From the NCBI GenBank assembly GCA_023431205.1, contig JAEYXQ010000016.1, forward strand, positions 1 through 12,215: 12,215 nucleotides of DNA. Direction: 5' to 3'. This DNA is from Pseudomonadota bacterium. Lineage in GTDB: Bacteria; Pseudomonadota; Alphaproteobacteria; Rhizobiales; Devosiaceae. Of the stretch, positions 6,364 to 12,215 are shown piece after piece. Numbering within the stretch: position 1 is the stretch's first letter; every line of letters starts with the position of its first letter. The notes below the pieces were generated by a model, which saw nothing but the letters and a program-made list of their open reading frames with translations, had not been told where the DNA came from and made no database searches. The position numbers were made by a program, and so were the translations under genes.

Positions 6364-7329
6364 CTAGGCGACTTTCAGCCGCTGCGGCGAGCGGGTCTGC
6401 TCGTTCCACAGGATGAAGGTCGAGGCGCCCAGGATCAGCAGGGCACCGGGCCAGAACCAGATCGCCGGCACCTGCGACAGCACCACCCAGCCCAGCAGCG
6501 TGTTGAGCGGCAGCTTCAGGTCGTCGAACGGCTGCAGGTAGGTGGCGTCGGCCACCTTGTAGGCAAGGCTCAGGAAATATTGCGCCGCCGCGGTAACAAA
6601 GCCCAGCAGCAGCACCAGCCACAGCGCGTCGCCGGTGGGCGGCACGAAGTCGAAGCCGGTGGCAAGGCTGGCTGGCAGGGCGCCTGCCGGCAGCACCGCC
6701 ACGGCGATACCCAGCAGCAGCCCGATCAGCAGGTGGTTGGGCGTGATCAGCACCAGCATGTAGAGCGTCAACGACTCCGGGGCCTCGTCGCGGCTGAGAT
6801 ATTTGGTGATCACCGAAACCGATCCCCAGCAGGCCGCAGCTAAAACCGGCAGGATGGAGGCCCAGGTGAATTGCTCGGTGCCCACCTGCGACACCATCAC
6901 CGCGCCGATGAAGCCGACCACGCTCGCCCCGAGGCGCTGCGCCGTCAGGCGTTCACCCAGGAACAGCGTGGCCCCGGTGATGATGAAGAACGGGCCGGTC
7001 ATCGACAGCGCCACCATCTGCCAGACCGGCACGCCGCTGGCGAAGCCGAAGGCGAAGAACTGTACGCCGAGCGCCGACAGCAGCGCGCGTGACTCGTGCC
7101 AGAGCGGGTGGCGGGTCTTGAGCGCCCCGAAGCCGATGCGCGCGATCAGCGGCAAGGCAAACACCGTTGCGATCACGTATTGCCAGAACACGGTCGCGGT
7201 CGACGGCACGCCCATGCCGTAGGTGATGATCGGGGTGAGGATGTTGGTGATGGCGAAGGTGAGCCCCGCGCCAAGCATGAAGATCGCCCCGAGCAAGGGG
7301 GCATTGGAAGCAGAGGAAAGCTGGTTCAT
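6364..7329 (-). CDS. ribN: EamA/DMT-family transporter, probable riboflavin importer RibN
   Basis: The 321-residue protein is a drug/metabolite-transporter superfamily member with about ten hydrophobic segments and two EamA repeats (roughly residues 12-145 and 160-305). Typical helices are LGAIFMLGAGLTFAITNIL near the start and FWPGALLILGASTFILWNE at the end. DMT proteins carry many substrates, so the protein alone does not fix the function. The leader does: a complete FMN riboswitch (7418-7553) and a Shine-Dalgarno-sequestering hairpin lie directly upstream. FMN-riboswitch-controlled DMT proteins in alphaproteobacteria are known as RibN riboflavin importers (shown for Rhizobium leguminosarum and relatives). 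The ATG at 7329 has AAAGGA (7336-7341) six bases upstream. The gene is monocistronic. Inferred role: uptake of riboflavin across the inner membrane when cellular FMN is low. An FMN-controlled transporter of a related flavin is the main alternative. Confidence 0.85.
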   Translation of the reverse strand: MNQLSSASNAPLLGAIFMLGAGLTFAITNILTPIITYGMGVPSTATVFWQYVIATVFALPLIARIGFGALKTRHPLWHESRALLSALGVQFFAFGFASGVPVWQMVALSMTGPFFIITGATLFLGERLTAQRLGASVVGFIGAVMVSQVGTEQFTWASILPVLAAACWGSVSVITKYLSRDEAPESLTLYMLVLITPNHLLIGLLLGIAVAVLPAGALPASLATGFDFVPPTGDALWLVLLLGFVTAAAQYFLSLAYKVADATYLQPFDDLKLPLNTLLGWVVLSQVPAIWFWPGALLILGASTFILWNEQTRSPQRLKVA

Positions 7330-7332
7330 GTG

Positions 7333-7376
7333 GCGTCCTTTCCGTAACCAGTTCCCTCAGGGTTACGGGAAGACGC
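7333..7376 (-). promoter_or_regulatory. Shine-Dalgarno-sequestering hairpin (expression platform of the FMN riboswitch)
   Basis: On the minus strand the 5' arm GCGTCTTCCCGTAACC (7376-7361) pairs with the 3' arm GGTTACGGAAAGGACGC (7349-7333), with one C-A mismatch and one bulged G, around an 11-nt loop. The core CCGTAACC/GGTTACGG is perfect. The ribN ribosome-binding site AAAGGA lies inside the 3' arm. TCCCGT in the 5' arm (7370-7365) is the exact complement of ACGGGA (7420-7415), which overlaps the 3' strand of the aptamer's closing stem, so the two structures exclude each other. There is no T-run, so control is expected at translation. Confidence 0.75.
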
Positions 7377-7417
7377 TGCGGCCGGCGGCACAGGCCACCG
7401 GTTCACACGCTCCATCC

Positions 7418-7553
7418 CGTTCTCTTTCATCCGGACTATACCGTCGGCTCCGGAGTTGCACCGGATCTGCTGACCCCGGCAGGTGCCAGGCGCTCGCGGG
7501 CTTGGCGTTTTCGCCTTACCGCCGGTGGGGAATTGCACCCCGCCCTGAGAACG
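7418..7553 (-). promoter_or_regulatory. FMN riboswitch (RFN element)
   Basis: The minus strand carries the whole conserved RFN sequence in order: TTCTCAGGGCGGGGTGCAAT, CCCCACCGGCGGTAA, a short variable hairpin GGCG-AAAA-CGCC, AAGCCCGCGAGCG (7503-7491), GGTCAGCAGATCCGGTG, AACTCCGGAGCCGACGGT and GTCCGGATGAAAGAGAA. The closing stem P1 is CGTTCTC (7553-7547) with GAGAACG (7424-7418), a perfect 7 bp. It is the leader of the DMT transporter gene that starts at 7329, and it binds FMN to lower expression. Confidence 0.98.
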
Positions 7554-7586
7554 TAAACGAGACGACATCATCGGCTCGCGACGATA

Positions 7587-7615
7587 GAAGTAGGGCAGTG
7601 GCACCTCCGTTGCAA
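7587..7615 (-). promoter_or_regulatory. Possible promoter upstream of the FMN riboswitch
   Basis: On the minus strand TTGCAA (7615-7610) is followed after 17 bp by TACTTC (7592-7587). This would start transcription near 7580, shortly before the riboswitch begins at 7553. The -10 match is weak. Confidence 0.35.
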
Positions 7616-7725
7616 GCCTGCTCCTGGGCGTGAACAATCCATCACATGCGCCTGAATGGCGACGATGCCGCATTTTCTTTGCGCGCCACCCTCGTTAGAA
7701 GGGGCGCCGAAGGAGCGTCAGCCTC

Positions 7726-8463
7726 GTGGAATTCTCGTTGCCATTGGTGTTCGGCGCCGGTGTGCTGAGTTTTCTCAGCCCCTGCGTGTTGCCGCTGGTG
7801 CCGCCCTACCTCACCTATATGAGCGGCGCCAGCTTCGACCAGCTGCGCGATAGCGGCAGGTCCGAGGGTGCTGCGGTGCAGCGGCGCGTGGCGGTGACCT
7901 CGCTGTTCTTCATCCTCGGCTTCGGTGTTGTCTTCACCACCCTGGGTGCGACGGCCACCGCCTTTGGCCAGGCTTTCCGGCAGGCGCTGCCGATCCTGAC
8001 CCCGGTTGCCGGTGTGGTGATCATCGCCATGGGGCTGCATTTCCTCGGTGTCTACCGCATCGCCCTGCTCGACCGGCAGTTGCGCCACCACGGCCCCGGC
8101 GTCGCCAGCGGCCCGCTGGGCGGATTTCTGCTGGGACTCGCTTTCGCGATCGGCTGGACCCCGTGCATCGGTCCGGTGCTGGCGGCGGTGCTGTCGGTCG
8201 CCGCCAGTCGCGAGACCGCCTGGGACGGGGCAGGGCTCCTGGCGCTCTACTCGCTGGGCCTCGGTGTGCCCTTCTTCCTCGCTGGCATCGCCGTCGGGCC
8301 GTTCCTGACCTTCTTCAACGGCTTCAAGCGACACCTTCATCGGGTGGAGCAGGTGATGGGCGCCCTGCTGGTGGTGACCGGCGTGCTGTTCCTCACCGGC
8401 AACTTCACCCGTATCTCGTACTGGTTTCTCGAGACCTTTCCGGTCCTCGCCACCTTCGGCTAG
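7726..8463 (+). CDS. ccdA: Cytochrome c biogenesis protein CcdA (DsbD-type thiol-disulfide membrane transporter)
   Basis: CcdA passes electrons from cytoplasmic thioredoxin across the inner membrane to periplasmic thioredoxin-like proteins for apocytochrome c and other thiol reduction. The 245-residue protein has six hydrophobic segments. The two redox cysteines sit in the family motifs LSFLSPCVLPLVPPYL (Cys20, first helix) and GWTPCIGPVLAAVL (Cys147, fourth helix), which are internal repeats of each other. The start is a GTG at 7726 with AAGGAG about ten bases upstream; the next residues, EFSLPLVFGAGVLSF, fit the usual N-terminus. No periplasmic thioredoxin partner or ccm gene lies next to it. 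The 396-bp region on its 5' side is mostly taken by the divergent riboswitch leader. Its stop codon overlaps that of radC. Confidence 0.95.
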   Translation: MEFSLPLVFGAGVLSFLSPCVLPLVPPYLTYMSGASFDQLRDSGRSEGAAVQRRVAVTSLFFILGFGVVFTTLGATATAFGQAFRQALPILTPVAGVVIIAMGLHFLGVYRIALLDRQLRHHGPGVASGPLGGFLLGLAFAIGWTPCIGPVLAAVLSVAASRETAWDGAGLLALYSLGLGVPFFLAGIAVGPFLTFFNGFKRHLHRVEQVMGALLVVTGVLFLTGNFTRISYWFLETFPVLATFG

Positions 8464-9188
8464 ATCAGCTTCAGCGCCTTGAGCGAGGCATGGCCGGCTT
8501 TGCCGATGATGATGTGGTCGTGCAGCGTAATGCCGAGCGGTCGCGCGACGTCGGCGATCTCCCGCGTCATGCGCACATCTGCCGATGATGGGGAGGGGTC
8601 CCCGGATGGGTGGTTGTGGACCAGGATGAGCGCCGTCGCCGACAGCTCCAGCGACCGCTTGATCACCTCGCGCGGATAGACCGGCGTATGGTCGACGGTA
8701 CCGGTCTGCTGCACTTCGTCGGCGATGAGGCGGTTCTTTTTGTCGAGGAACAGGATGCGGAACTGTTCCACCGAAGCATAGGCCATCTGGCTGCGGCAGT
8801 ACTCGATCAGTTCCGTCCAGGCGGACAGGATCGGCTGTTCCCGGTCGAGCCGATCCCGCCCGAAACGCGCCGCCACCGCCTGGATCACCTTGATATGAGC
8901 CACGGAGGTGGGCCCGAGGCCATCCACCGCCTCCAGCCGCGCCTGGCTGGCATTGAATACCCCGGAGAACGAGCCGAACTCACGCAGGAGAGCCTTGGCC
9001 AGGCTCTTGGTGTCCTTGCGGGGGATCGCCAGCTGCAGCGCCAGTTCGAGCAACTCGTAGTCCTCCAGCGCATCGCCGCCCAGCTTGAGAAACCGCTCGC
9101 GCACGCGCTGGCGGTGCCCGGCATGGTCCGAGGTGGCGAGGGGAGAGGGGATCGGCGCTTCGGCGAACTCGTCTCCCCGATCGCTCAT
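8460..9188 (-). CDS. radC: RadC family JAB/JAMM-domain protein
   Basis: RadC proteins have an N-terminal helix-hairpin-helix region and a C-terminal JAMM metalloprotease-like domain; despite the name, a role in DNA repair is not established. The 242-residue protein has HGHRQRVRERF-like sequence near the N-terminus (AGHRQRVRERFLKLGG), the helix-hairpin-helix VDGLGPTSVAHIK, and the metal-site signature HNHPSGDPSPSSAD (191-204), with both histidines and the aspartate present. Length and order fit the chromosomal housekeeping form. The ATG at 9188-9186 shares its A with the TGA stop of map (TGATG), which sets the start and implies translational coupling. Its TAG stop overlaps the ccdA stop on the opposite strand. 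Confidence 0.95.
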   Translation of the reverse strand: MSDRGDEFAEAPIPSPLATSDHAGHRQRVRERFLKLGGDALEDYELLELALQLAIPRKDTKSLAKALLREFGSFSGVFNASQARLEAVDGLGPTSVAHIKVIQAVAARFGRDRLDREQPILSAWTELIEYCRSQMAYASVEQFRILFLDKKNRLIADEVQQTGTVDHTPVYPREVIKRSLELSATALILVHNHPSGDPSPSSADVRMTREIADVARPLGITLHDHIIIGKAGHASLKALKLI

Positions 9189-10024
9189 CAGGCAGCTTTC
9201 GGGGCGGCCAGCGGATCGAACAGATTGCCCGGCGATAGCGTGAAGATCTCGCAGCCCGTCTCCGTGATGCCGATCGTGTGCTCGCATTGGGAGGACAGCG
9301 TCCGGTCGCGGGTCACCGCGGTCCAGCCGTCGGAGAGGATCTTCACGTGCGGGCGCCCGAGATTGATCATCGGCTCGATGGTGAAGATCATTCCCGGTCG
9401 CAGCGGCACCCCGGTGCCAGGAGTGCCGAAATGCATGATGTTCGGCTCGTCATGGAACAGCCGCCCCACGCCATGCCCGACGAAGTCGCGCACTACGCTC
9501 ATGCGCTCCGCCTCGGCCAGCACCTGGATGGCGGCGCCAATGTCGCCGGTGGTGTTCCCCGGCTTGGCGGCTTCGATGCCGGCCTCGAGGCTGGCATAGG
9601 TCACTTCGATCAGCCGTTCGGCCTTTCGCGAAATCTCGCCCACCGGATACATGCGACTCGAATCACCGTGCCAGCCATCCACCACCAGCGTGAGATCGAT
9701 ATTGACGATGTCACCCTCGCGCAGCGGCCGCTGGTCGGGAATGCCGTGGCACACCACGTGGTTGATCGAGGTGCAGGTGGCGTGCCGATAGCCCTTGTAG
9801 AAGATCGTCGCCGGCACCGCGCCATGATCCCGCGCGAACTCATAGGCCACCTTGTCGATGGTGGCCGTCGCTACGCCCGGCTCCACATATTCGGTCAGCA
9901 CGTCGAGGGCAGCGGCGGTCAACTGCCCGGCGCGGCGCATGCCCTCGAAACCTTCCTCGCCATGCAGCGGGATCACTCCCGGAGTGCGGCGAAGGCGTGG
10001 GCTGGCGTCGACGAAGGTGATCAT
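9188..10024 (-). CDS. map: Type I methionine aminopeptidase
   Basis: This enzyme removes the initiator methionine from nascent proteins in the cytosol and uses two divalent metals. The 278-residue protein carries all five ligands at exactly the Escherichia coli spacing: Asp110 (NIDLT), Asp121 (HGDSS), His184 (GHGVG), Glu217 (FTIEPM) and Glu248 (SSQCEHT). The CHGIP motif with the conserved His93 is also present. The N-terminus is about a dozen residues longer than the E. coli enzyme. The ATG at 10024 has GGAG with an 8-nt spacer. A TACTAT at 10056-10051 may be the -10 box; the -35 is unclear. It is the first gene of a map-radC operon. Confidence 0.98.
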   Translation of the reverse strand: MITFVDASPRLRRTPGVIPLHGEEGFEGMRRAGQLTAAALDVLTEYVEPGVATATIDKVAYEFARDHGAVPATIFYKGYRHATCTSINHVVCHGIPDQRPLREGDIVNIDLTLVVDGWHGDSSRMYPVGEISRKAERLIEVTYASLEAGIEAAKPGNTTGDIGAAIQVLAEAERMSVVRDFVGHGVGRLFHDEPNIMHFGTPGTGVPLRPGMIFTIEPMINLGRPHVKILSDGWTAVTRDRTLSSQCEHTIGITETGCEIFTLSPGNLFDPLAAPKAA

Positions 10025-10149
10025 GGGGTACTCCGGAAGGCACCATCAAAATAGTATCGACTGACGGGCAAGGAAAGCCCGACCGGCCCCGCTTGACCCA
10101 ATCGGCACCCCGGCGCATTGCTTTGCGCCTTCAGCCCACGGAACCGACT
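10025..10149. other. Divergent promoter region between map and the cinA-like gene
   Basis: On the minus strand TACTAT (10056-10051) could be a -10 for map. A short inverted repeat CGGGC/GCCCG (10065-10069 and 10077-10081) lies just upstream of it. On the plus strand a good -35 CTTGAC (10092-10097) precedes the cinA-like gene, with a poor -10 (CATTGC, 10116-10121) 17 bp after TTGACC. Confidence 0.35.
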
Positions 10150-10923
10150 ATGTCCGATACTTCCCGCGTCACCGCCGGCCTTGTCGTTATCGGCGACGAA
10201 ATCCTCTCCGGCCGCACCAAGGACGTCAACATCGGCGCCGTCGCCGAATTCTGCACCGATCTCGGCATCGACCTGACCGAGGTGCGCGTGGTGTCCGACG
10301 AGATGGACGACATCATTGCCGCGGTGAATACGCTCAGGGCCCGCTACACCTATGTGTTCACCACCGGCGGCATCGGGCCGACGCATGACGACATCACCGC
10401 CGATGCGATCGCCCGGGCGTTCGGCGTCGATCTGCCGATCAATCCGGAAGCGCGGGCCATGCTTGAGGCGCGCTGGAAACAGACCGGCACCGAAGTCAAC
10501 GAAGCGCGCCTGCGCATGGCCCGTATCCCGGAAGGCGCAACGCTGATCGTCAATTCGGTGAGTGCCGCCCCGGGTTTTCGCATCGGCAATGTGCATGTGA
10601 TGGCCGGCGTGCCGCTCATCATGCGGGCCATGCTCGAAGCCATTGCGCCGACGCTGCAGGGGGGACGCAAGATCAAGTCCGTCACCGTGAAGGCCGCTGT
10701 GGGGGAGGGCACCATCGGCAGCCCGCTGGCGACGATCCAGGCCGAATTTCCCGACGTGAAGATGGGCAGCTACCCCCAGATGGGCCACGGCCGGATCATG
10801 ACCGAACTGGTGCTGCGCTCACATGACGAGCCTCGGCTCGAGGCAGCCGCCACCCGGGTGCGCACCATGGTGGCCGAGGCGCACCGCAAGGCGGGCGTCG
10901 AGCCGCCGGACGAAGTCTATTGA
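10150..10923 (+). CDS. CinA N-terminal (molybdopterin-binding-fold) domain protein
   Basis: The 257-residue protein is the COG1058 part of CinA, with a MoaB/MogA-like fold. Signatures are GDEILSGRTKDVN (15-27) and TTGGIGPTHDDIT (71-83), followed by the conserved AAPGFRIGNVHVMAGVP. In bacteria this domain is linked to pyridine-nucleotide clean-up (ADP-ribose pyrophosphatase in some CinA proteins), but the name competence/damage-inducible protein is historical. The C-terminal nicotinamide-nucleotide amidase domain of full-length CinA (about 400 residues) is absent. Stand-alone forms like this are common, so I do not read it as truncated. The ATG at 10150 has only a weak GGAA-type site, but the sequence after it fits the family start. 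gpt follows 64 bp downstream on the same strand. Confidence 0.88.
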   Translation: MSDTSRVTAGLVVIGDEILSGRTKDVNIGAVAEFCTDLGIDLTEVRVVSDEMDDIIAAVNTLRARYTYVFTTGGIGPTHDDITADAIARAFGVDLPINPEARAMLEARWKQTGTEVNEARLRMARIPEGATLIVNSVSAAPGFRIGNVHVMAGVPLIMRAMLEAIAPTLQGGRKIKSVTVKAAVGEGTIGSPLATIQAEFPDVKMGSYPQMGHGRIMTELVLRSHDEPRLEAAATRVRTMVAEAHRKAGVEPPDEVY

Positions 10924-10934
10924 TGGTCAACGCA

Positions 10935-10963
10935 TTGGCGACCGCCATCACGTTTGCTAAGGA
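10935..10963 (+). promoter_or_regulatory. Possible gpt promoter
   Basis: TTGGCG (10935-10940) and TAAGGA (10958-10963) are spaced 17 bp, with TTTGC directly before the -10. This would give a leader of about 18 nt. gpt could instead be read from the cinA-like gene upstream. Confidence 0.3.
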
Positions 10964-10987
10964 CCATTCAGCCTTGGAGATGCCAGT

Positions 10988-11485
10988 TTGACCAATCCCA
11001 ACCAGAAGTCGTTCCCCGTCACCTGGGACCAGTTCCACCGCGACAGCCGTGCCCTTGCCTGGCGCCTCGCCGGCAATGGCGGTTACGACGCCGTGGTGGC
11101 AATCGCCCGTGGTGGCCTCGTGCCCGCTGCCATCGTTGCGCGTGAACTCAACATCCGCACCGTGGAGACCGTGGCCGTCAAGAGCTACGACCACCAGAAC
11201 CAGGGCATGATCAAGGTGCTCAAGGAGATCAGCCAGCCGGTGCTGGAGATTGCCAAGGGCGGCGGCAAGGTGCTGATCGTGGACGACCTCGTCGACACCG
11301 GCGGTACCGCCCGTGTGGTCCGCGAAATGTTGCCCGGTGCCCACTTCGCCACGGTCTACGCCAAGCCCAAGGGCCGCGACCTGGTCGACACCTTCATCAC
11401 CGAAGTGAGCCAGGACACCTGGATCTTCTTCCCCTGGGACCTCGACGTCGCGTACGTCGCCCCTATCTCGGGAGGCACCGACTAG
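10988..11485 (+). CDS. gpt: Xanthine-guanine phosphoribosyltransferase
   Basis: This purine-salvage enzyme turns xanthine, guanine and (less well) hypoxanthine into nucleotides using PRPP; Gpt is often membrane-associated. The 165-residue protein closely follows E. coli Gpt: VTWDQFHRDSRALAWRL at the start, ARGGLVPAAIVARELNI (40-56), SYDHQNQ (66-72), the PRPP-binding loop VLIVDDLVDTGGTA (95-108), AKPKGRDLVD, and the base-binding end DTWIFFPWDLDVAYVAPIS. The start is a TTG at 10988, set by GGAG (10976-10979) eight bases upstream and by family alignment; the ATG at 10980 is out of frame. tRNA-Leu(UAA) begins only 7 bp after the stop, so the two are probably co-transcribed. Confidence 0.96.
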   Translation: MTNPNQKSFPVTWDQFHRDSRALAWRLAGNGGYDAVVAIARGGLVPAAIVARELNIRTVETVAVKSYDHQNQGMIKVLKEISQPVLEIAKGGGKVLIVDDLVDTGGTARVVREMLPGAHFATVYAKPKGRDLVDTFITEVSQDTWIFFPWDLDVAYVAPISGGTD

Positions 11486-11492
11486 GCCCCAG

Positions 11493-11578
11493 GCGGGCGT
11501 GGTGGAATGGTAGACACACCGGACTTAAAATCCGGAGGGGGTATCCCCGTGCGGGTTCAAGTCCCGCCGCCCGCACCA
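11493..11578 (+). tRNA. tRNA-Leu (anticodon TAA)
   Basis: Acceptor arms GCGGGCG (11493-11499) and CGCCCGC (11568-11574) pair perfectly, then discriminator A and encoded CCA (11576-11578). The anticodon arm is CCGGA, loop CTTAAAA, TCCGG, giving anticodon UAA (11526-11528). A long variable arm (GGGGG-TAT-CCCC type) marks it as class II. T-arm GGGTTCAAGTCCC is intact. No separate promoter fits in the 7 bp after gpt, and no clear terminator follows before the convergent gene. Confidence 0.97.
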
Positions 11579-11597
11579 GTTTGGTTTGGATCTCCGG

Positions 11598-11918
11598 TCA
11601 GGGCACGTCGTCGGGGCGTGCCGGCCCGCCCTCGGCCTCGAGACGCAGCAGTTGCTTGACGTCCTGCCGGGTGAATTTGAGCCGGACTCCGGCGCCGAGG
11701 CCGTCCGACTCCTCCACGATGACCACCCCGTAACGGTTGAGCGCCTGGTTCAGCCTGGGTGCGTCGTCGTCATTGATCCAAGCGCTGCCCTTGGCCTCGA
11801 CCGTCAGCAGTCGCTCGGTGGTGATTCCGGCCGCCTTGGCGAAGTCATCCCGGCTGATACCGGCGAGCACCCGCGCTGCCGCCACCAGACGCCCCGTGAG
11901 TTTTCCGCTTTCCGACAT
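11598..11918 (-). CDS. Small XRE-like helix-turn-helix protein
   Basis: The 106-residue protein starts with KLTGRLVAAARVLAGISRDDFAKAAGITTERLLTVEAKG, which reads as a Cro/CI (XRE) helix-turn-helix: helix, turn at the AGI, recognition helix, then the E-x-G step typical of this fold (about residues 5-44). The rest (WINDDDAPRLNQALNRYGVVIVEESDG) resembles the short C-terminal part found in small stand-alone XRE regulators of alphaproteobacteria. Hence it probably binds DNA, but its target is unknown. I chose the ATG at 11918, with GGAGGT about six bases upstream; an upstream extension to 12083 would overlap the next gene. It lies 67 bp downstream of the mnhG-like gene on the same strand and could be in that operon. 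Confidence 0.75.
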   Translation of the reverse strand: MSESGKLTGRLVAAARVLAGISRDDFAKAAGITTERLLTVEAKGSAWINDDDAPRLNQALNRYGVVIVEESDGLGAGVRLKFTRQDVKQLLRLEAEGGPARPDDVP

Positions 11919-11985
11919 GCCTGACCTCCATGCTTGTTGCTGCTTATCGACAGCATGGCACGAGAGCATGGCCAAAGACAGTCGG

Positions 11986-12215
11986 CTAGCTTTGGCCCTC
12001 GGGCGGGCCGGCGTTGGCGACTTCTTCGGGCGCGGCATCCGCATCGAGCTTCTGCTGCAGGCGATCCCGGAACAGCGTGGCACGCGCCAACAGCATCAGC
12101 GTCACCGGAGTGGTGATGCTCATGAACGCAAAGATCGCGAGTTCCGGCAGGATGGCCCGGCCTTCGGTGATGGTGAAGTACAGCGCCGACGTCAGCAGGA
12201 TCAGCCCGCCCCCCA
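11986..12215 (-). CDS. Monovalent cation/proton antiporter subunit G (MnhG/PhaG-like), C-terminal part
   Basis: The frame is open to the right edge of the window and ends at a TAG (11988-11986), giving the last 75 residues; the start lies outside. The visible part reads GGGLILLTSALYFTITEG, then PELAIFAFMSITTPVTLMLLARATLFRDR. These two hydrophobic helices, with the TxPVTxxxLARA step, match the end of subunit G of Mrp/Mnh/Pha multi-subunit Na+ or K+/H+ antiporters. A hydrophilic, charged tail of about 25 residues follows (KLDADAAPEEVANAGPPEGQS). Mrp operons run A to G, so the other subunits are expected just beyond the right edge. If so, this gene closes that operon, with the XRE-like gene 67 bp further on. 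Confidence 0.75.
   Translation of the reverse strand, partial: GGGLILLTSALYFTITEGRAILPELAIFAFMSITTPVTLMLLARATLFRDRLQQKLDADAAPEEVANAGPPEGQS

Noticed and set aside
7656..7853. Short plus-strand frame overlapping the ccdA start
   Set aside because: It is out of frame with ccdA, overlaps its conserved first helix and has no ribosome-binding site of note.
8610..9599. Plus-strand open frame opposite radC and map
   Set aside because: Antisense to two conserved genes with intact catalytic motifs.
10021..10788. Minus-strand open frame (255 codons) opposite the cinA-like gene
   Set aside because: The cinA-like frame has clear motifs. This one is His/Gly/Arg-rich shadow sequence.

Overview
The window is high-GC DNA, densely packed with housekeeping genes on both strands. 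It looks like an ordinary chromosomal region of an alphaproteobacterium. Pointers are the FMN-riboswitch/EamA riboflavin transporter pair, the short FliN with the PIHHLLRMGRGAVIEL-type sequence, Mrp-type antiporter subunit G, and the high G/C at third codon positions. A Rhodospirillales-like or related aquatic lineage is my best guess, but this is inference only. I see no phage, insertion sequence, CRISPR array or defence island.

Layout. 1-533 (+): 3' part of a phosphotriesterase-family metallohydrolase, convergent with rimO (-). 2137-2511 (+): DoxX-family membrane protein, convergent with a DUF4282-like membrane protein (-) that lies 22 bp downstream of lipB (-). 3913-4146 (+): very short fliN, divergent from lipB. 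4277-4361 (+): tRNA-Leu(GAG) with its own promoter and a strong terminator. Then come an MmcQ/YjbR protein (-) and mgtE (+). 6364-7329 (-): EamA/DMT transporter, best read as the riboflavin importer RibN, because a complete FMN riboswitch and a translational expression platform lie in its leader (7333-7553). 7726-8463 (+): ccdA, which ends on the same CTAG as radC (-). map and radC form a tightly coupled pair (-). cinA-like (+), gpt (+) and tRNA-Leu(UAA) (+) follow. The window closes with an XRE-like regulator (-) and the 3' end of an mnhG/phaG-type antiporter gene (-) that continues past the window edge.

Function. Most neighbours do unrelated core jobs: translation and protein maturation (rimO, map, two tRNA-Leu), cofactors (lipB, ribN), ion transport (mgtE, mnhG), redox/cytochrome c maturation (ccdA) and purine salvage (gpt). 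The clearest regulated unit is ribN. Its FMN aptamer, an antisequestor segment overlapping the aptamer's closing stem, and a hairpin burying the Shine-Dalgarno can all be read directly and would shut off riboflavin uptake when FMN is plentiful. I found no convincing undescribed multi-gene system. The most informative observations are the ribN leader mechanism, the minimal FliN isolated from other flagellar genes, and several compact gene junctions.
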